DNA of 64,000 nucleotides from an uncultured Alphaproteobacteria bacterium (GTDB lineage Bacteria; Pseudomonadota; Alphaproteobacteria; RF32; CAG-239), in NCBI GenBank assembly GCA_944393695.1, contig CALYAY010000007.1, positions 1 to 64,000 of the forward strand, written 5' to 3'. The position numbers were made by a program, and so were the translations under genes. The notes beneath the pieces are model-generated. The model searched no databases and was not told the DNA's origin. It was given only the letters and a program-made list of their open reading frames with translations. Positions 42,417 through 50,919 of this stretch are shown here, one piece after another. Position 1 is the first letter of the stretch. The number at the start of each line of letters is the position of its first letter.

Positions 42417-44768
42417 TTAGAATTCGAGGACAGGGCGAATGTCATGCCACTCAGACTTGTCTTGATACCATAATCCGTAGCTGTAACTAAAACGCAAAAA
42501 CCATACGGTATAGCTATCATATTCAGAAGATGACCAGATGTTGTCATTTACATAGAGCTGCTCACCGTTTGCCAACACGATCCCGGCATTAATCGTTGAA
42601 AAATTGTTTTTTATGCTGTTAAATATACCGGCTGCCGGCAGGCACCAATCCCCGACGTTGGTTCCTTCGGTTGTATACACATATGATTCCCAGGCCGCCG
42701 GACAAGAACCGTTTGTTCCGTCCGCGGTTATTACGGCGGTATTTTCACAACTGGCAAAATCTTGGGCGGCGTCTGATGCTAATGAATAGTTGGACAGACT
42801 GGAAATGTCTGTACCATATCCGTTGCTATCCCATTCATTGGTACCTATTGGTTTCAGCGCCATGGCCTGAGCACAGTTGCCGTCTGAACTTTTATAAACC
42901 ACCACCGCAATCGGGGGCTTGCCGGAAACGACAGAGGAAGCACAAGTTCCGTCGCTGTAGACAATATCGCCGATATTGCAGTTTTTAGCATAACCGTTAC
43001 ACTTGCCCCATTCGGCTCTTTCCGCTTTTTTACAGGTGTTGGTATCATAGTCGTAAGAATATCCTTCCTGACAGAACGGAATGACAGGACGAATTCTATT
43101 TACAGATTTTTTGCTGGTAGTAGCTAATCCACAGTGATTGTCCATTCCATAGCCGGAATGATAATAAGCTTTATAACTTCCTTTGAGCCATACAGAAGAC
43201 TGATGGGAACCTTCAGTTGATGATATGATGGCTTCTCTTAACAACTCCTGACCTTTTATTAATTTATATCCCGAATCAATTTCGCTTGATTTGTAGAAAA
43301 ATGAAGCCAATACACCGGCAGCAGGCAGACACCAATCGCCAGGTTCTGTTCCTTCTGTTTTATATTCATAAGCAGCCCATGCTGCAGGAAATTTGTCTTT
43401 ATCACCTAAAGCCATAAGATCTTTTGTGTGTTTGCAACTGTCAAGATCTTCAGATGCCAATACATCTGAACGTCTGTCACTTGCATAATGGGTTGTTCCA
43501 TCCCCCCAATTTGATATTGAAATTTGCTCCAAAGCTATGGCTTCTCCGCTGCCATCAGCATAAGAACATATAACGACTCCTATGGGAGTTTTGCCTTCAA
43601 TCAAATTTTTGGAACGAGCCATGTCGCTGTATAAAATATAGCCGTGTTCGTTTCCTTTCATGCAATCATTTATATTACAAGAAGCTTGTCTGCAGACACT
43701 TCCGTCCCAACCATAATCCCAGTCGTCGCACTCACAGCTTTGATATAATCCATTGCAGGCTTCACTGGAGCCGCTGGTTTCATGGCTTCCGGTACAGGTA
43801 TATTTATAATCTTCCGAACATTGGGCTGTACAAGTTTTGGTGCTTTCATTCCAGTCGTAGCCGGGTTGACATCCGGTTTTATAATAAAGACCGGAACAGT
43901 CTTCATAGGTGCAGGTGAAGGGTGCGGGACAGCTGGTGAGGCTGCCGAGATTGGGGCAAGCCTTACAGTTGTCATACATGGTGGTTGTTCCCGACAGGCA
44001 GGTCTTTGCCCCGGCTTCTCCGCCCATAGAACCGCAGTCCATATATCCGTCACAGGGATTGGGTTTGATTTTATACTTGGTTTTACCGTCGCAATCCAGA
44101 CAAGCCTCACCGTCCTGGACATAGCCCTCGGGAATGGTGGTATAATCATATCCCGCACCGCAGGGCGTGCATTCACAGGAGGCATATTTCCCGTTGCAGG
44201 CCTCTCCCACGCCGTGATACGGCTCCTCGCAAGTGACGTAATCACTCGGACAAGAAGAGACACATTTTTCAAAATAAGTTCTGTCGTAAGGGCAATAATT
44301 ATACGGTTCATAACCTTCCGGACAGGATGTCAGGGTATAACCTTCTTCTATGCAGCGTTTGTCATTATCCAACTCATAATCATCTCCCGATCCTCCCGGC
44401 GGCACCCCGCCGTCATCCTCATCGGCGTTGTTACCGCTAAACTCATTCCCCGAACAGTTGGTTGTGTCGGTCACAAAGCAGGCCGCCGCGAGTTTTATTT
44501 TATCTTTTCCACCTCGCCCTTGAGGGGAGAGGTCGGAGCGCAAGCTCCGGGTGAGGGTGACAAACAAATCATCCTTATCAAAATCTTCGAGTGAAGACAA
44601 ATGAGCGGCCGTGAGGTGTGAAGTGTGTGTAGAAACATGTGATTTAAGCATGGCCGCACTTAACACCGGAGGCGTATCATCAGGATTAAAACCGGCATAA
44701 CACAAATCAGCCCCGGCAATAAAGGACATGCAGGAAACCGACAACATGAGTATAGTTTTGTTCATCAT
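42417..44768 (-). CDS. Cys-rich modular secreted protein 3 with two DUF1566-like domains
   Basis: 783 residues from ATG 44768 behind AGAGG. The signal peptide and start match genes 1 and 2. At the variable site the insert comes from a different repeat family (44511-44561, read as VTLTRSLRSDLSPQGRGG). Then come ACFVTDTTNCSGNEF and Cys-rich modules like the first half of gene 2. The C-terminal half holds two related domains, each with an ILYSD/IVYSD start, PIGVVI/PIAVVV, GDWCLPAAG, a Trp-Ser-Ser or similar motif, and RPVxxF at the end. This is the DUF1566/Lcl-like adhesin pattern, duplicated. Likely surface-exposed; ligand unknown. Confidence 0.75.
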   Translation of the reverse strand: MMNKTILMLSVSCMSFIAGADLCYAGFNPDDTPPVLSAAMLKSHVSTHTSHLTAAHLSSLEDFDKDDLFVTLTRSLRSDLSPQGRGGKDKIKLAAACFVTDTTNCSGNEFSGNNADEDDGGVPPGGSGDDYELDNDKRCIEEGYTLTSCPEGYEPYNYCPYDRTYFEKCVSSCPSDYVTCEEPYHGVGEACNGKYASCECTPCGAGYDYTTIPEGYVQDGEACLDCDGKTKYKIKPNPCDGYMDCGSMGGEAGAKTCLSGTTTMYDNCKACPNLGSLTSCPAPFTCTYEDCSGLYYKTGCQPGYDWNESTKTCTAQCSEDYKYTCTGSHETSGSSEACNGLYQSCECDDWDYGWDGSVCRQASCNINDCMKGNEHGYILYSDMARSKNLIEGKTPIGVVICSYADGSGEAIALEQISISNWGDGTTHYASDRRSDVLASEDLDSCKHTKDLMALGDKDKFPAAWAAYEYKTEGTEPGDWCLPAAGVLASFFYKSSEIDSGYKLIKGQELLREAIISSTEGSHQSSVWLKGSYKAYYHSGYGMDNHCGLATTSKKSVNRIRPVIPFCQEGYSYDYDTNTCKKAERAEWGKCNGYAKNCNIGDIVYSDGTCASSVVSGKPPIAVVVYKSSDGNCAQAMALKPIGTNEWDSNGYGTDISSLSNYSLASDAAQDFASCENTAVITADGTNGSCPAAWESYVYTTEGTNVGDWCLPAAGIFNSIKNNFSTINAGIVLANGEQLYVNDNIWSSSEYDSYTVWFLRFSYSYGLWYQDKSEWHDIRPVLEF
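44511..44561. repeat. Type 2 palindromic repeat inside the coding frame of Cys-rich gene 3
   Basis: Plus strand ACCTCGCCC...GGGGAGAGGT, hairpin CGGAGC-GCAA-GCTCCG, then GGTGAGGGTGA. The intergenic copy at 61220-61268 has the same ends but hairpin CGACAC-GAA-GTGTCG. It occupies the place held by type 1 elements in genes 1 and 2. Confidence 0.8.
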
Positions 44769-44811
44769 AATAGCACCTCTGTTATTAATTACATTTGTCT
44801 TCACGAATCTA

Positions 44812-44840
44812 ATGATAACAGAAATTGAAATTGTTGTAAA
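44812..44840 (-). promoter_or_regulatory. Promoter of Cys-rich gene 3
   Basis: TTTACA (44840-44835), 17-base spacer, TATCAT (44817-44812), aligned with the other two. Confidence 0.75.
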
Positions 44841-44893
44841 TAGATAATTTGGCTATATGACGGAAAATCGGACGAGGAGAAGGTAAGGCTAAA

Positions 44894-45142
44894 TTTGCTC
44901 TCCCCGGCCCTCTCATCTATGAGAGGGTGACAAATTTGAAGATCCCTTGACGTTCAGGCTGGCGCTGAACGAGGGATGACATTGTTAATTTGTTTGAATG
45001 TGAAACCCTCCCCAACCCCTCCCTAAGTCTTTAGGGAGGGGATAAGTGTGGGGCTAAGTCTTTAGGGAGGGGATAAGTGTGGGGCTAAGTTTTTAGGGAG
45101 GGGGAATATGGAACTAAGGCTTTAGGGGAGGAAATATGGGGG
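44894..45142. repeat. Gene-empty repeat cluster upstream of Cys-rich gene 3
   Basis: Type 4 plus type 5 block (44894-44981), then a type 1 element (45002-45042) whose second arm is repeated in tandem: units begin at 45023, 45054, 45085 and 45114 (spacing 31, 31, 29), the first two identical. No gene is visible between 44805 and 45224. Confidence 0.7.
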
Positions 45143-45177
45143 GTAGAGAGTTCAGAGGGATGACATTGCCATTAAAG

Positions 45178-45213
45178 AAAAGCCCGCGGGAGGAAATACG
45201 CGGGCTTTGTTTT
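45178..45213 (-). terminator. Terminator of Cys-rich gene 4
   Basis: Stem AAAGCCCGCG/CGCGGGCTTT, followed on the minus strand by TTTCTTT, 12 bases after the stop at 45225. Confidence 0.8.
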
Positions 45214-45224
45214 ACCGATGACTG

Positions 45225-46649
45225 TTATTTACAATCAAGGTAACAGGTTGAACTGCCGTAAGTTGTTTGTGTGCATTGTTTTCCGGCAGGAATGCTGTCT
45301 AATAATCCGGCATCAGCGCAGGTTTTGGGACGGCAGACATAGCACAGGCTGCCGGCTTCGGTGCGAGAGGCTCCGGTTTGGATTTCGTCAGCACCGCAAG
45401 GGGTTTGGGTTCCCTCTGAGCAAGTGTCGTTTTTATCCCGGCAGATGTAGCAGAAGTTTCCGGCTTCGGTCAGCAAGGTTCCCATCTGGATCTGATTGGC
45501 TGAGCATTTGTTTTTGGACGAACCTGACGGACAGGTGTCATTTTTGCAGACATGGCAGGTGCTTCCGGCTTCGGTTACAGAAGTTCTGATTTCAACCTCG
45601 TCCGGCCCACACGGGGTTTTGCTGCCCTCGGCGCAGGTATCGTCTTTGGGCTGGCACATATAGCACATGGAACCGTCTTCGGCATAAGCCACGCCACTCT
45701 GATATTCTTTGTCGGTGCAGGCTTCTTTGCGGCTGCCGCTCGGGCAAGTGCTGCTCTTGTCACGGCAGACATAGCACAGACTGCCGGCTTCAGTGCGGGA
45801 AGTGCTGACAACAGCCTGGTTTTCGCCGCAGGGCGTTTTGCTGCCTTCCGTGCAGACATCATTTTTGTCGGTACAAATATATTTGGTTACCCCGGAACAA
45901 TCCGTACAAATTGACTGATTCTGGTTGGGGGCACAAGGGGTTAACTGACCGCTGCAAGTTTCACTGCCGCCATTGACGCAGCCTTTGCAAACCATATGGG
46001 TGCCGCCGCAGCCGTCATCTTCGTCTTCAACACCATAAGGGCATTCCGAAGGCGAAACATCGGGTTTGGGCGTGCATTGTTTGCAAACGAGCATGGTGCC
46101 GCCACAGCCGTCGTCACCGATTTCTACACCGTATAAACAACTGGCTTCATCAACGGGAGCTTTCGGGGTGCAGCCTTTACAAACGTTTCTGGTACCGCCG
46201 CAACCGTCAGAGGCCGTGGCATATCCATAAGGACAATTGGTTTCATCCGGCAGAGGCATACAAGAGTTGCAAACGGTTCTGGTTCCGCCGCAGCCATCGG
46301 AAGCTGTGGTTGTTCCGTAAGGGCAATCGGTTTCATCGGCCAAACGCACGCAGGTTTTGCAGACATAGCGTTTGCCGCCGCAGCCGTCATCGGCCAACTC
46401 GCGGCCATAGTCACAATTAGTCTGGTCGGCCAGAGGTGTACAAATCTTTTCCGGTTCATCAAATTCATAACCGCTGCATCTTCCGGAATCGGTAATAAAA
46501 CAAACTTCGCTGTATTGTTTTGCAGATTTTGGAGATTCAAGAGATAAAAACAGGTCTGACGACAGGTTTTCATCCGGAACAAAGATTCCGGCAAAGGCCG
46601 GTGAACTTAATATAGAAAATGACAAAAATATTGTAACAAACTTGCGCAT
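45225..46649 (-). CDS. Cys-rich secreted protein 4 with two repeat types
   Basis: 474 residues from ATG 46649 behind AAGGAGG. The signal peptide ends near AFAGIF. The signature VCFITDSGRCSGYEF corresponds to ACFVTDTTDCSGNEF in genes 1-3, so it is a distant relative. Next come five units of about 27-30 residues (LADETNCPYGTTTASDGCGG, then TRTVCNSC) and, after a short linker, six units of about 35 residues (CSEGTQTPCG, then TEAGSLCYVCRxK). No palindromic insert is present and the promoter differs. An extracellular disulfide-rich repeat protein; function unknown. Confidence 0.75.
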   Translation of the reverse strand: MRKFVTIFLSFSILSSPAFAGIFVPDENLSSDLFLSLESPKSAKQYSEVCFITDSGRCSGYEFDEPEKICTPLADQTNCDYGRELADDGCGGKRYVCKTCVRLADETDCPYGTTTASDGCGGTRTVCNSCMPLPDETNCPYGYATASDGCGGTRNVCKGCTPKAPVDEASCLYGVEIGDDGCGGTMLVCKQCTPKPDVSPSECPYGVEDEDDGCGGTHMVCKGCVNGGSETCSGQLTPCAPNQNQSICTDCSGVTKYICTDKNDVCTEGSKTPCGENQAVVSTSRTEAGSLCYVCRDKSSTCPSGSRKEACTDKEYQSGVAYAEDGSMCYMCQPKDDTCAEGSKTPCGPDEVEIRTSVTEAGSTCHVCKNDTCPSGSSKNKCSANQIQMGTLLTEAGNFCYICRDKNDTCSEGTQTPCGADEIQTGASRTEAGSLCYVCRPKTCADAGLLDSIPAGKQCTQTTYGSSTCYLDCK

Positions 46650-46690
46650 AATATTTCCTCCTTTCGCAGAATTGCTCAATATTCGCGTAC

Positions 46691-46718
46691 ATTATACACA
46701 AATTCGTATTTTTGTCAA
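46691..46718 (-). promoter_or_regulatory. Strong sigma70-type promoter of Cys-rich gene 4
   Basis: TTGACA (46718-46713), 16-base spacer, TATAAT (46696-46691): both hexamers are consensus. Leader of about 35 bases. Confidence 0.85.
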
Positions 46719-46765
46719 TTATGTATTTATTACAGTTTTATTACAAATTTTTGGCCATTTTATGT

Positions 46766-47401
46766 TTATCTCTCAGTGAAAACCGGTTGTCCGTTCCAGA
46801 GGGAAAAATCAATCAAGGGATATTTTTCTTTATCCGGCAGGTTAAAGTGCCACCATTCATGTTCAAGCGCCGTAAAACCGGCTTGTTCCATTAGCCGGCG
46901 AAGCATATCGCGATTGGCGACGGCCCGGGCTGCTGCCGGATCATTCCAGGTATATTTGGCTTTTTCAAGATGATGACGAAAATCATCCCATCGGCCGGCG
47001 GAAATCTCATCGGCATAAAAAGGTGAGTAGGCATCTACCGCACAAGGAAAATCAAGCTCTTGTCCCTTGTCATCCGTCAGAATAACGTCAATTGCTGAGG
47101 CATGGCAATGCTGGGATAATTCCGGTTTGCGGGCAAAAAAGCCGGGCATGGGAATAATTTCAAGCATCATATTATGAGCCAGCGGCGGACGATAGGCATC
47201 GCGGATTTTCAAGCGAAGCCCGCGGGATTGAAGCACGGGGATTAGTTTTTGAAGGTTTTGGTATAAATCAGACTGCACAAAACAGCGGTTGCCCAGCCCT
47301 ACCCTGCCGTAAACATTGGTTTTCAACATGTTGGCGGTTCCACTGTACATCAGGTCAACAATAAAAGTTTCGGAAGTTTTTATCTCTATCAGATTTGCCA
47401 T
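46766..47401 (-). CDS. VanX/DdpX-like D-alanyl-D-alanine dipeptidase
   Basis: 211 residues from ATG 47401; the TTG further up has no support. Zinc dipeptidase of the peptidase M15D family: Arg71 in RDAYRPP, His98 and Asp105 in SQHCHASAID, catalytic Glu182 and His185 in EHEWWHF. It splits D-Ala-D-Ala. No vanH/vanA-type genes are adjacent, so a role in peptidoglycan turnover or nutrient use is more likely than glycopeptide resistance. No signal peptide is visible, so it is probably cytoplasmic. Confidence 0.85.
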   Translation of the reverse strand: MANLIEIKTSETFIVDLMYSGTANMLKTNVYGRVGLGNRCFVQSDLYQNLQKLIPVLQSRGLRLKIRDAYRPPLAHNMMLEIIPMPGFFARKPELSQHCHASAIDVILTDDKGQELDFPCAVDAYSPFYADEISAGRWDDFRHHLEKAKYTWNDPAAARAVANRDMLRRLMEQAGFTALEHEWWHFNLPDKEKYPLIDFSLWNGQPVFTER

Positions 47402-47474
47402 TTTTTTCTGTCGCAATTGTTATAAAAATCAATTGATTATTTACCGTTGAATTCATTTTGTCAACAAGCCAAAA

Positions 47475-47504
47475 CAAAACCCCGGAAAAAACAACGGGGT
47501 TTTG
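47475..47504 (-). terminator. Terminator of the 170-residue hypothetical gene
   Basis: A 10-bp stem CAAAACCCCG/CGGGGTTTTG, 22 bases past the stop at 47527. Confidence 0.75.
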
Positions 47505-47526
47505 CCTGTATATAAGTTCTTTATGT

Positions 47527-48039
47527 TTAAGCGTAAACGGCGGTTTCTATTCCGTATTTACCCGGATGGGCGGGAAAGCCGACATTCCGGGACATGCCTC
47601 CGATGTATTCAAGAAATTCTTCTTTAAATTGATGAATGTCGCCATATTTCATATCGCGGACATAGCAGTTGATGACCATGTATAAATGTTCTTTTAAGCC
47701 GATGGTCATGGATGACAGCAGATTAAGTTTCTTTTGCATAATGTTGACATAACCGCTGTCTTGTCTGCCCTGCAGGGAATGAATGCCTTTAATGCGGCGG
47801 CGAATATTATTGATTGTTTTGGAATTGCGTTCAATCTGTAGTCTGGCCAGAACATCATAATAGTTAATTAAGCTTTCACTTTCTGTCACGCCGTTAATAA
47901 TACGATGAATTTCCTCAGACGGGTTATCTTTCCGGATTGTCCGCAGCAAAAACTCAAACAAGGACATTTTGCTTTTTTTTGCAATTGCCAAGTCTTCGAT
48001 AAATGCCTCTCCAAGCGTTTGATATCTTACCTCTACCAT
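47527..48039 (-). CDS. Hypothetical helical protein
   Basis: 170 residues, no signal peptide or membrane helix. Predicted mostly alpha-helical, with a basic central stretch (NSKTINNIRRRIKGIHSLQG). No family is recognised. AAGGAGG lies 7 bases before the ATG, a strong ribosome site, and a terminator follows, so it is a genuine single gene. The size, charge and helical pattern give no safe function. Confidence 0.65.
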   Translation of the reverse strand: MVEVRYQTLGEAFIEDLAIAKKSKMSLFEFLLRTIRKDNPSEEIHRIINGVTESESLINYYDVLARLQIERNSKTINNIRRRIKGIHSLQGRQDSGYVNIMQKKLNLLSSMTIGLKEHLYMVINCYVRDMKYGDIHQFKEEFLEYIGGMSRNVGFPAHPGKYGIETAVYA

Positions 48040-48152
48040 AGCCGGACCTCCTTCATTGCCAGTTCATAATTATATAGATCTTTCGATATAATTATTTTAG
48101 CATAAAAAAGGGGGAGAGACAATATATTTTTGTAACAAAAACGTAACAATTC

Positions 48153-49493
48153 TCAGTGCGGGAAACGTTTGATTGTCCGAAGGAGGCTTTTTCGGAAAAC
48201 GCGCAAAAAACTGCCGAGCCCCCTGCCCGCAAATTTTATCCGGCGAAATTGATAAAAGACATAAGGTTCCTGAACTTTAACCAACAGCGGACGAGGAGAA
48301 TCAATAATTTTGTAATCATTATTCCGGGGGAGTTTTAACAAAGCCAAATTCCGGCAGCCGGAAAAAATAAAACGACCGGCACAAGGCGGCAGAGCCTGAA
48401 CATAAACCACGCGGGAGCCGCTGAAATCAATTCTTCCCTGGAAATGAGCTCCCAGACGAACCGTCTTGACGGACGGACAATCCGTAAAAATTATTTCTCC
48501 GGACGCTTCGGCTCCAAGCTCAAAATTTTGTATTGTCCGGTCATTGCTTAAGTCAATGTATCCGCTAAAATCCCTGCCGACAGATACTGCCCGTATTCCC
48601 TGCCGGGCCGTGATGCTGCTGCCGCTGAAACGGCCGGAAAAGGAGTTGCCGATTTTGACGAAGGAGGCCAAGACCGAAGAACAGACAACGGGCGAGCTGC
48701 AACCGCTGCCGATTTTTATTCCGCGGTAAAACATGCACAGGTTAATGTTTATGCCGGCATTGCATCCTTCTTTGATATTCAGGTGTTTCAGATAAATGTC
48801 CTGAATGCTGAGACTGCCGCCGAAATTTTTTCCGATGTCCAGGGAAAGAACATTCTCTCCGGAATGATAACTGATGTCGGCCCGGCAGTCAGAACCAAGC
48901 TTAATCCGGCGGATGCTGCTGCGGGAAAGGAATATCCGGCCGGTGAAATTATCGGCCACGTGCAGTTTTTTTATGGTGCGGCATTCCCGCAAGTCAATAT
49001 CAAGGCTGCTGCCGGAAGCGATGCTGATGTTTTTGACTCCGGAATGCAACAGGTTCAGAGTGCAGTTTTCGGTTTTTGCCGGAACGGAAAGATTGTGGAG
49101 GGAAAGGCTGTTAACAACGATAACGGCATTTTTGCCCTCGTGGAAATAGCGGTTAAGCCCCCGGCGGTGCAATGCGGAAGTTGTCAGATATTCTTTATGT
49201 CCGTCGGGATATTTGATAACAGTAATGCCCAGTCTTCTTGCCGCATCTGCCGAAATATCGCATTTTTCATTAATAACCGCGGCAGCCAGTTTGTTGATAA
49301 TTCTTGCCGGAACAGTACGTCCGGCATGGGGGCGAAAGTCGGAAACCAGGTTTCCGTTTTTATTCAGGACGGCAAATATCAATCCGTCACGGCGGCGCAA
49401 AAAACAGGAAGTTTCACTGCCCGGCGTTTTTTCCAGACGGAAGAAATAACTGATTTTTTGAACAAGGTTGTCTGTGGCCATCGGTTTTAGCAT
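48153..49493 (-). CDS. Hypothetical protein with beta-solenoid-like repeats
   Basis: 446 residues. After an N-terminal region (1-120) the middle is built from about ten units of 20-24 residues with the pattern hxxhxhGxxFxGxhxhSxS (for example VSVGRDFSGYIDLSN and VRLGAHFQGRIDFSG), which suggests a right-handed solenoid or leucine-rich-like fold. The C-terminal 60 residues are basic (RRIKFAGRGLGSFLRVFRK). There is no signal peptide. No family is recognised. ATG 49481 is an alternative start. Confidence 0.6.
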   Translation of the reverse strand: MLKPMATDNLVQKISYFFRLEKTPGSETSCFLRRRDGLIFAVLNKNGNLVSDFRPHAGRTVPARIINKLAAAVINEKCDISADAARRLGITVIKYPDGHKEYLTTSALHRRGLNRYFHEGKNAVIVVNSLSLHNLSVPAKTENCTLNLLHSGVKNISIASGSSLDIDLRECRTIKKLHVADNFTGRIFLSRSSIRRIKLGSDCRADISYHSGENVLSLDIGKNFGGSLSIQDIYLKHLNIKEGCNAGININLCMFYRGIKIGSGCSSPVVCSSVLASFVKIGNSFSGRFSGSSITARQGIRAVSVGRDFSGYIDLSNDRTIQNFELGAEASGEIIFTDCPSVKTVRLGAHFQGRIDFSGSRVVYVQALPPCAGRFIFSGCRNLALLKLPRNNDYKIIDSPRPLLVKVQEPYVFYQFRRIKFAGRGLGSFLRVFRKSLLRTIKRFPH

Positions 49494-49648
49494 TTTGAAC
49501 GTTTTATCCGGGTTTTTATGGTATATATCAGTGATTAATATAAAATTAAAGTCAAAATCATTTGCTAAATAATAAAATTTATTATATGAAAAATAAAAAG
49601 CTTATTATATGAATATATGAAACGGAAAAAAGAACGGAGTTCGTCTTT

Positions 49649-50701
49649 ATGAAGCGCATTATTCATGTGTCCAATTTTAATCTGCTGCGTTTGAAAGGCT
49701 GTTTTATCAACGGAATGCCGACAAAAATATCCAACGGCTTTATCCGCAACGGCTATTTTGTGATGAACTATCCCGACCGGGATTTGTGCCGGATGTTCGG
49801 CTACGGACATATGAACTTTTTGGGAAAATGCCGCCTAAACAAACATCTTATCGAATATTGCCGGACAATAAAGCCCGAAGGGCTGATTATCGGACATGCC
49901 GATGCCGTCAATCTGGACACGCTGCTGGAAATCAAAAATATGCTGCCGGAACTGAGAGTGCTGCAGTGGAGCTGCGACTGGATTGTGCCGGGAGCGGCGA
50001 AAAGAAATATCGCCGCGCTGAAAAAATATTCGCCGGCGGTGGATGTGATGATGATTACAACCGGAGACAAAAAGCTTTTGTCCCAGTTTGTCACGGGGAA
50101 AAACAGGGTGGCCTATCTGCCGAATATTGCCGACAAGTCAATTGAGGACGGGCAGGCTTTCACGCTTGAAAATCCGCCTTTTGACATTATGCTGGCAGCG
50201 AGCACCGGGCTGCGCCAGTTTGCGGGAAAAGACGAGCAAATCGAAGATATTGTCGATGAATCGTCGCGCAAAGTTCCGGGGCTGAAGTGGAAGTTGGCGG
50301 GGATAAAAAATAATCCGGGACTTAACGGCTATGAATATATTGATGCCCTGAAACAATCGGCCATGGGGCTGAATCTGAGCCGTCTGAATGACATTTATCA
50401 TTACAGTTCGGACAGGCTGGCGCATATTATGGCAAACGGCGGACTGGCTTTTATTGACCGGAGAACGGGTTTTGACGATATGTTTGACGAAAGTGAGGCC
50501 GCTTTTTATTTCAGCCGCGAGGAATTTTTCGACAAGTTGGACTTTTTCAAAAGAAATCCACGGCAGCGCATGGAAAATGCCCGGCGGGGATATGAAAAAA
50601 TTCACCGGGAATTCAATGAAAAAGTCATTGCCAATTATATGGCTGATTTGTTGTTCGGGGAAAAGTCCGAACGGAAAAGCTGGAAATGCGAAATTGATTA
50701 A
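49649..50701 (+). CDS. CgeB-like glycosyltransferase
   Basis: 350 residues resembling GT-B glycosyltransferases of the CgeB/DUF3880 group. An N-terminal Rossmann half (to about 165) is followed by a C-terminal half in which NLSRLNDIYHYSSDRLAHIMANGGLAFIDRR carries the usual donor-site region (Arg...small-Gly) and FDESEAAFYFSREE follows. It lies directly upstream of the autotransporter gene on the same strand, which makes protein glycosylation of that adhesin possible but unproven. GAACGGAG precedes the ATG. Confidence 0.65.
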   Translation: MKRIIHVSNFNLLRLKGCFINGMPTKISNGFIRNGYFVMNYPDRDLCRMFGYGHMNFLGKCRLNKHLIEYCRTIKPEGLIIGHADAVNLDTLLEIKNMLPELRVLQWSCDWIVPGAAKRNIAALKKYSPAVDVMMITTGDKKLLSQFVTGKNRVAYLPNIADKSIEDGQAFTLENPPFDIMLAASTGLRQFAGKDEQIEDIVDESSRKVPGLKWKLAGIKNNPGLNGYEYIDALKQSAMGLNLSRLNDIYHYSSDRLAHIMANGGLAFIDRRTGFDDMFDESEAAFYFSREEFFDKLDFFKRNPRQRMENARRGYEKIHREFNEKVIANYMADLLFGEKSERKSWKCEID

Positions 50702-50919
50702 AAGTGAAAAGTAAAGAGAATATTCTTTTTTTCAACAAGTTTTTTATTTTTTATCCCTAAATTATTCAAATAAAACCGTATATTTTTTTATTTTCAAAAA
50801 GCGTTGTATAACTTTTGGGGCTTTATTGACGCTGTTTATTCCTCTTGTTAAGAATGTATTAATTATTGGTGGGTCTGTGCCTTTGTGTGTATACAAAACA
50901 GGATGAATTGACAGGGTTT

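Noticed and set aside
44894..45142. Possible CRISPR array in the repeat clusters
   Set aside because: Units are themselves palindromes, vary in length, abut each other and lack spacers of constant length; no cas genes are in the window.
46766..47401. Vancomycin-resistance cluster around the VanX-like gene
   Set aside because: No vanH, vanA-type ligase or vanRS genes are nearby and the organism is Gram-negative, where glycopeptides rarely act.
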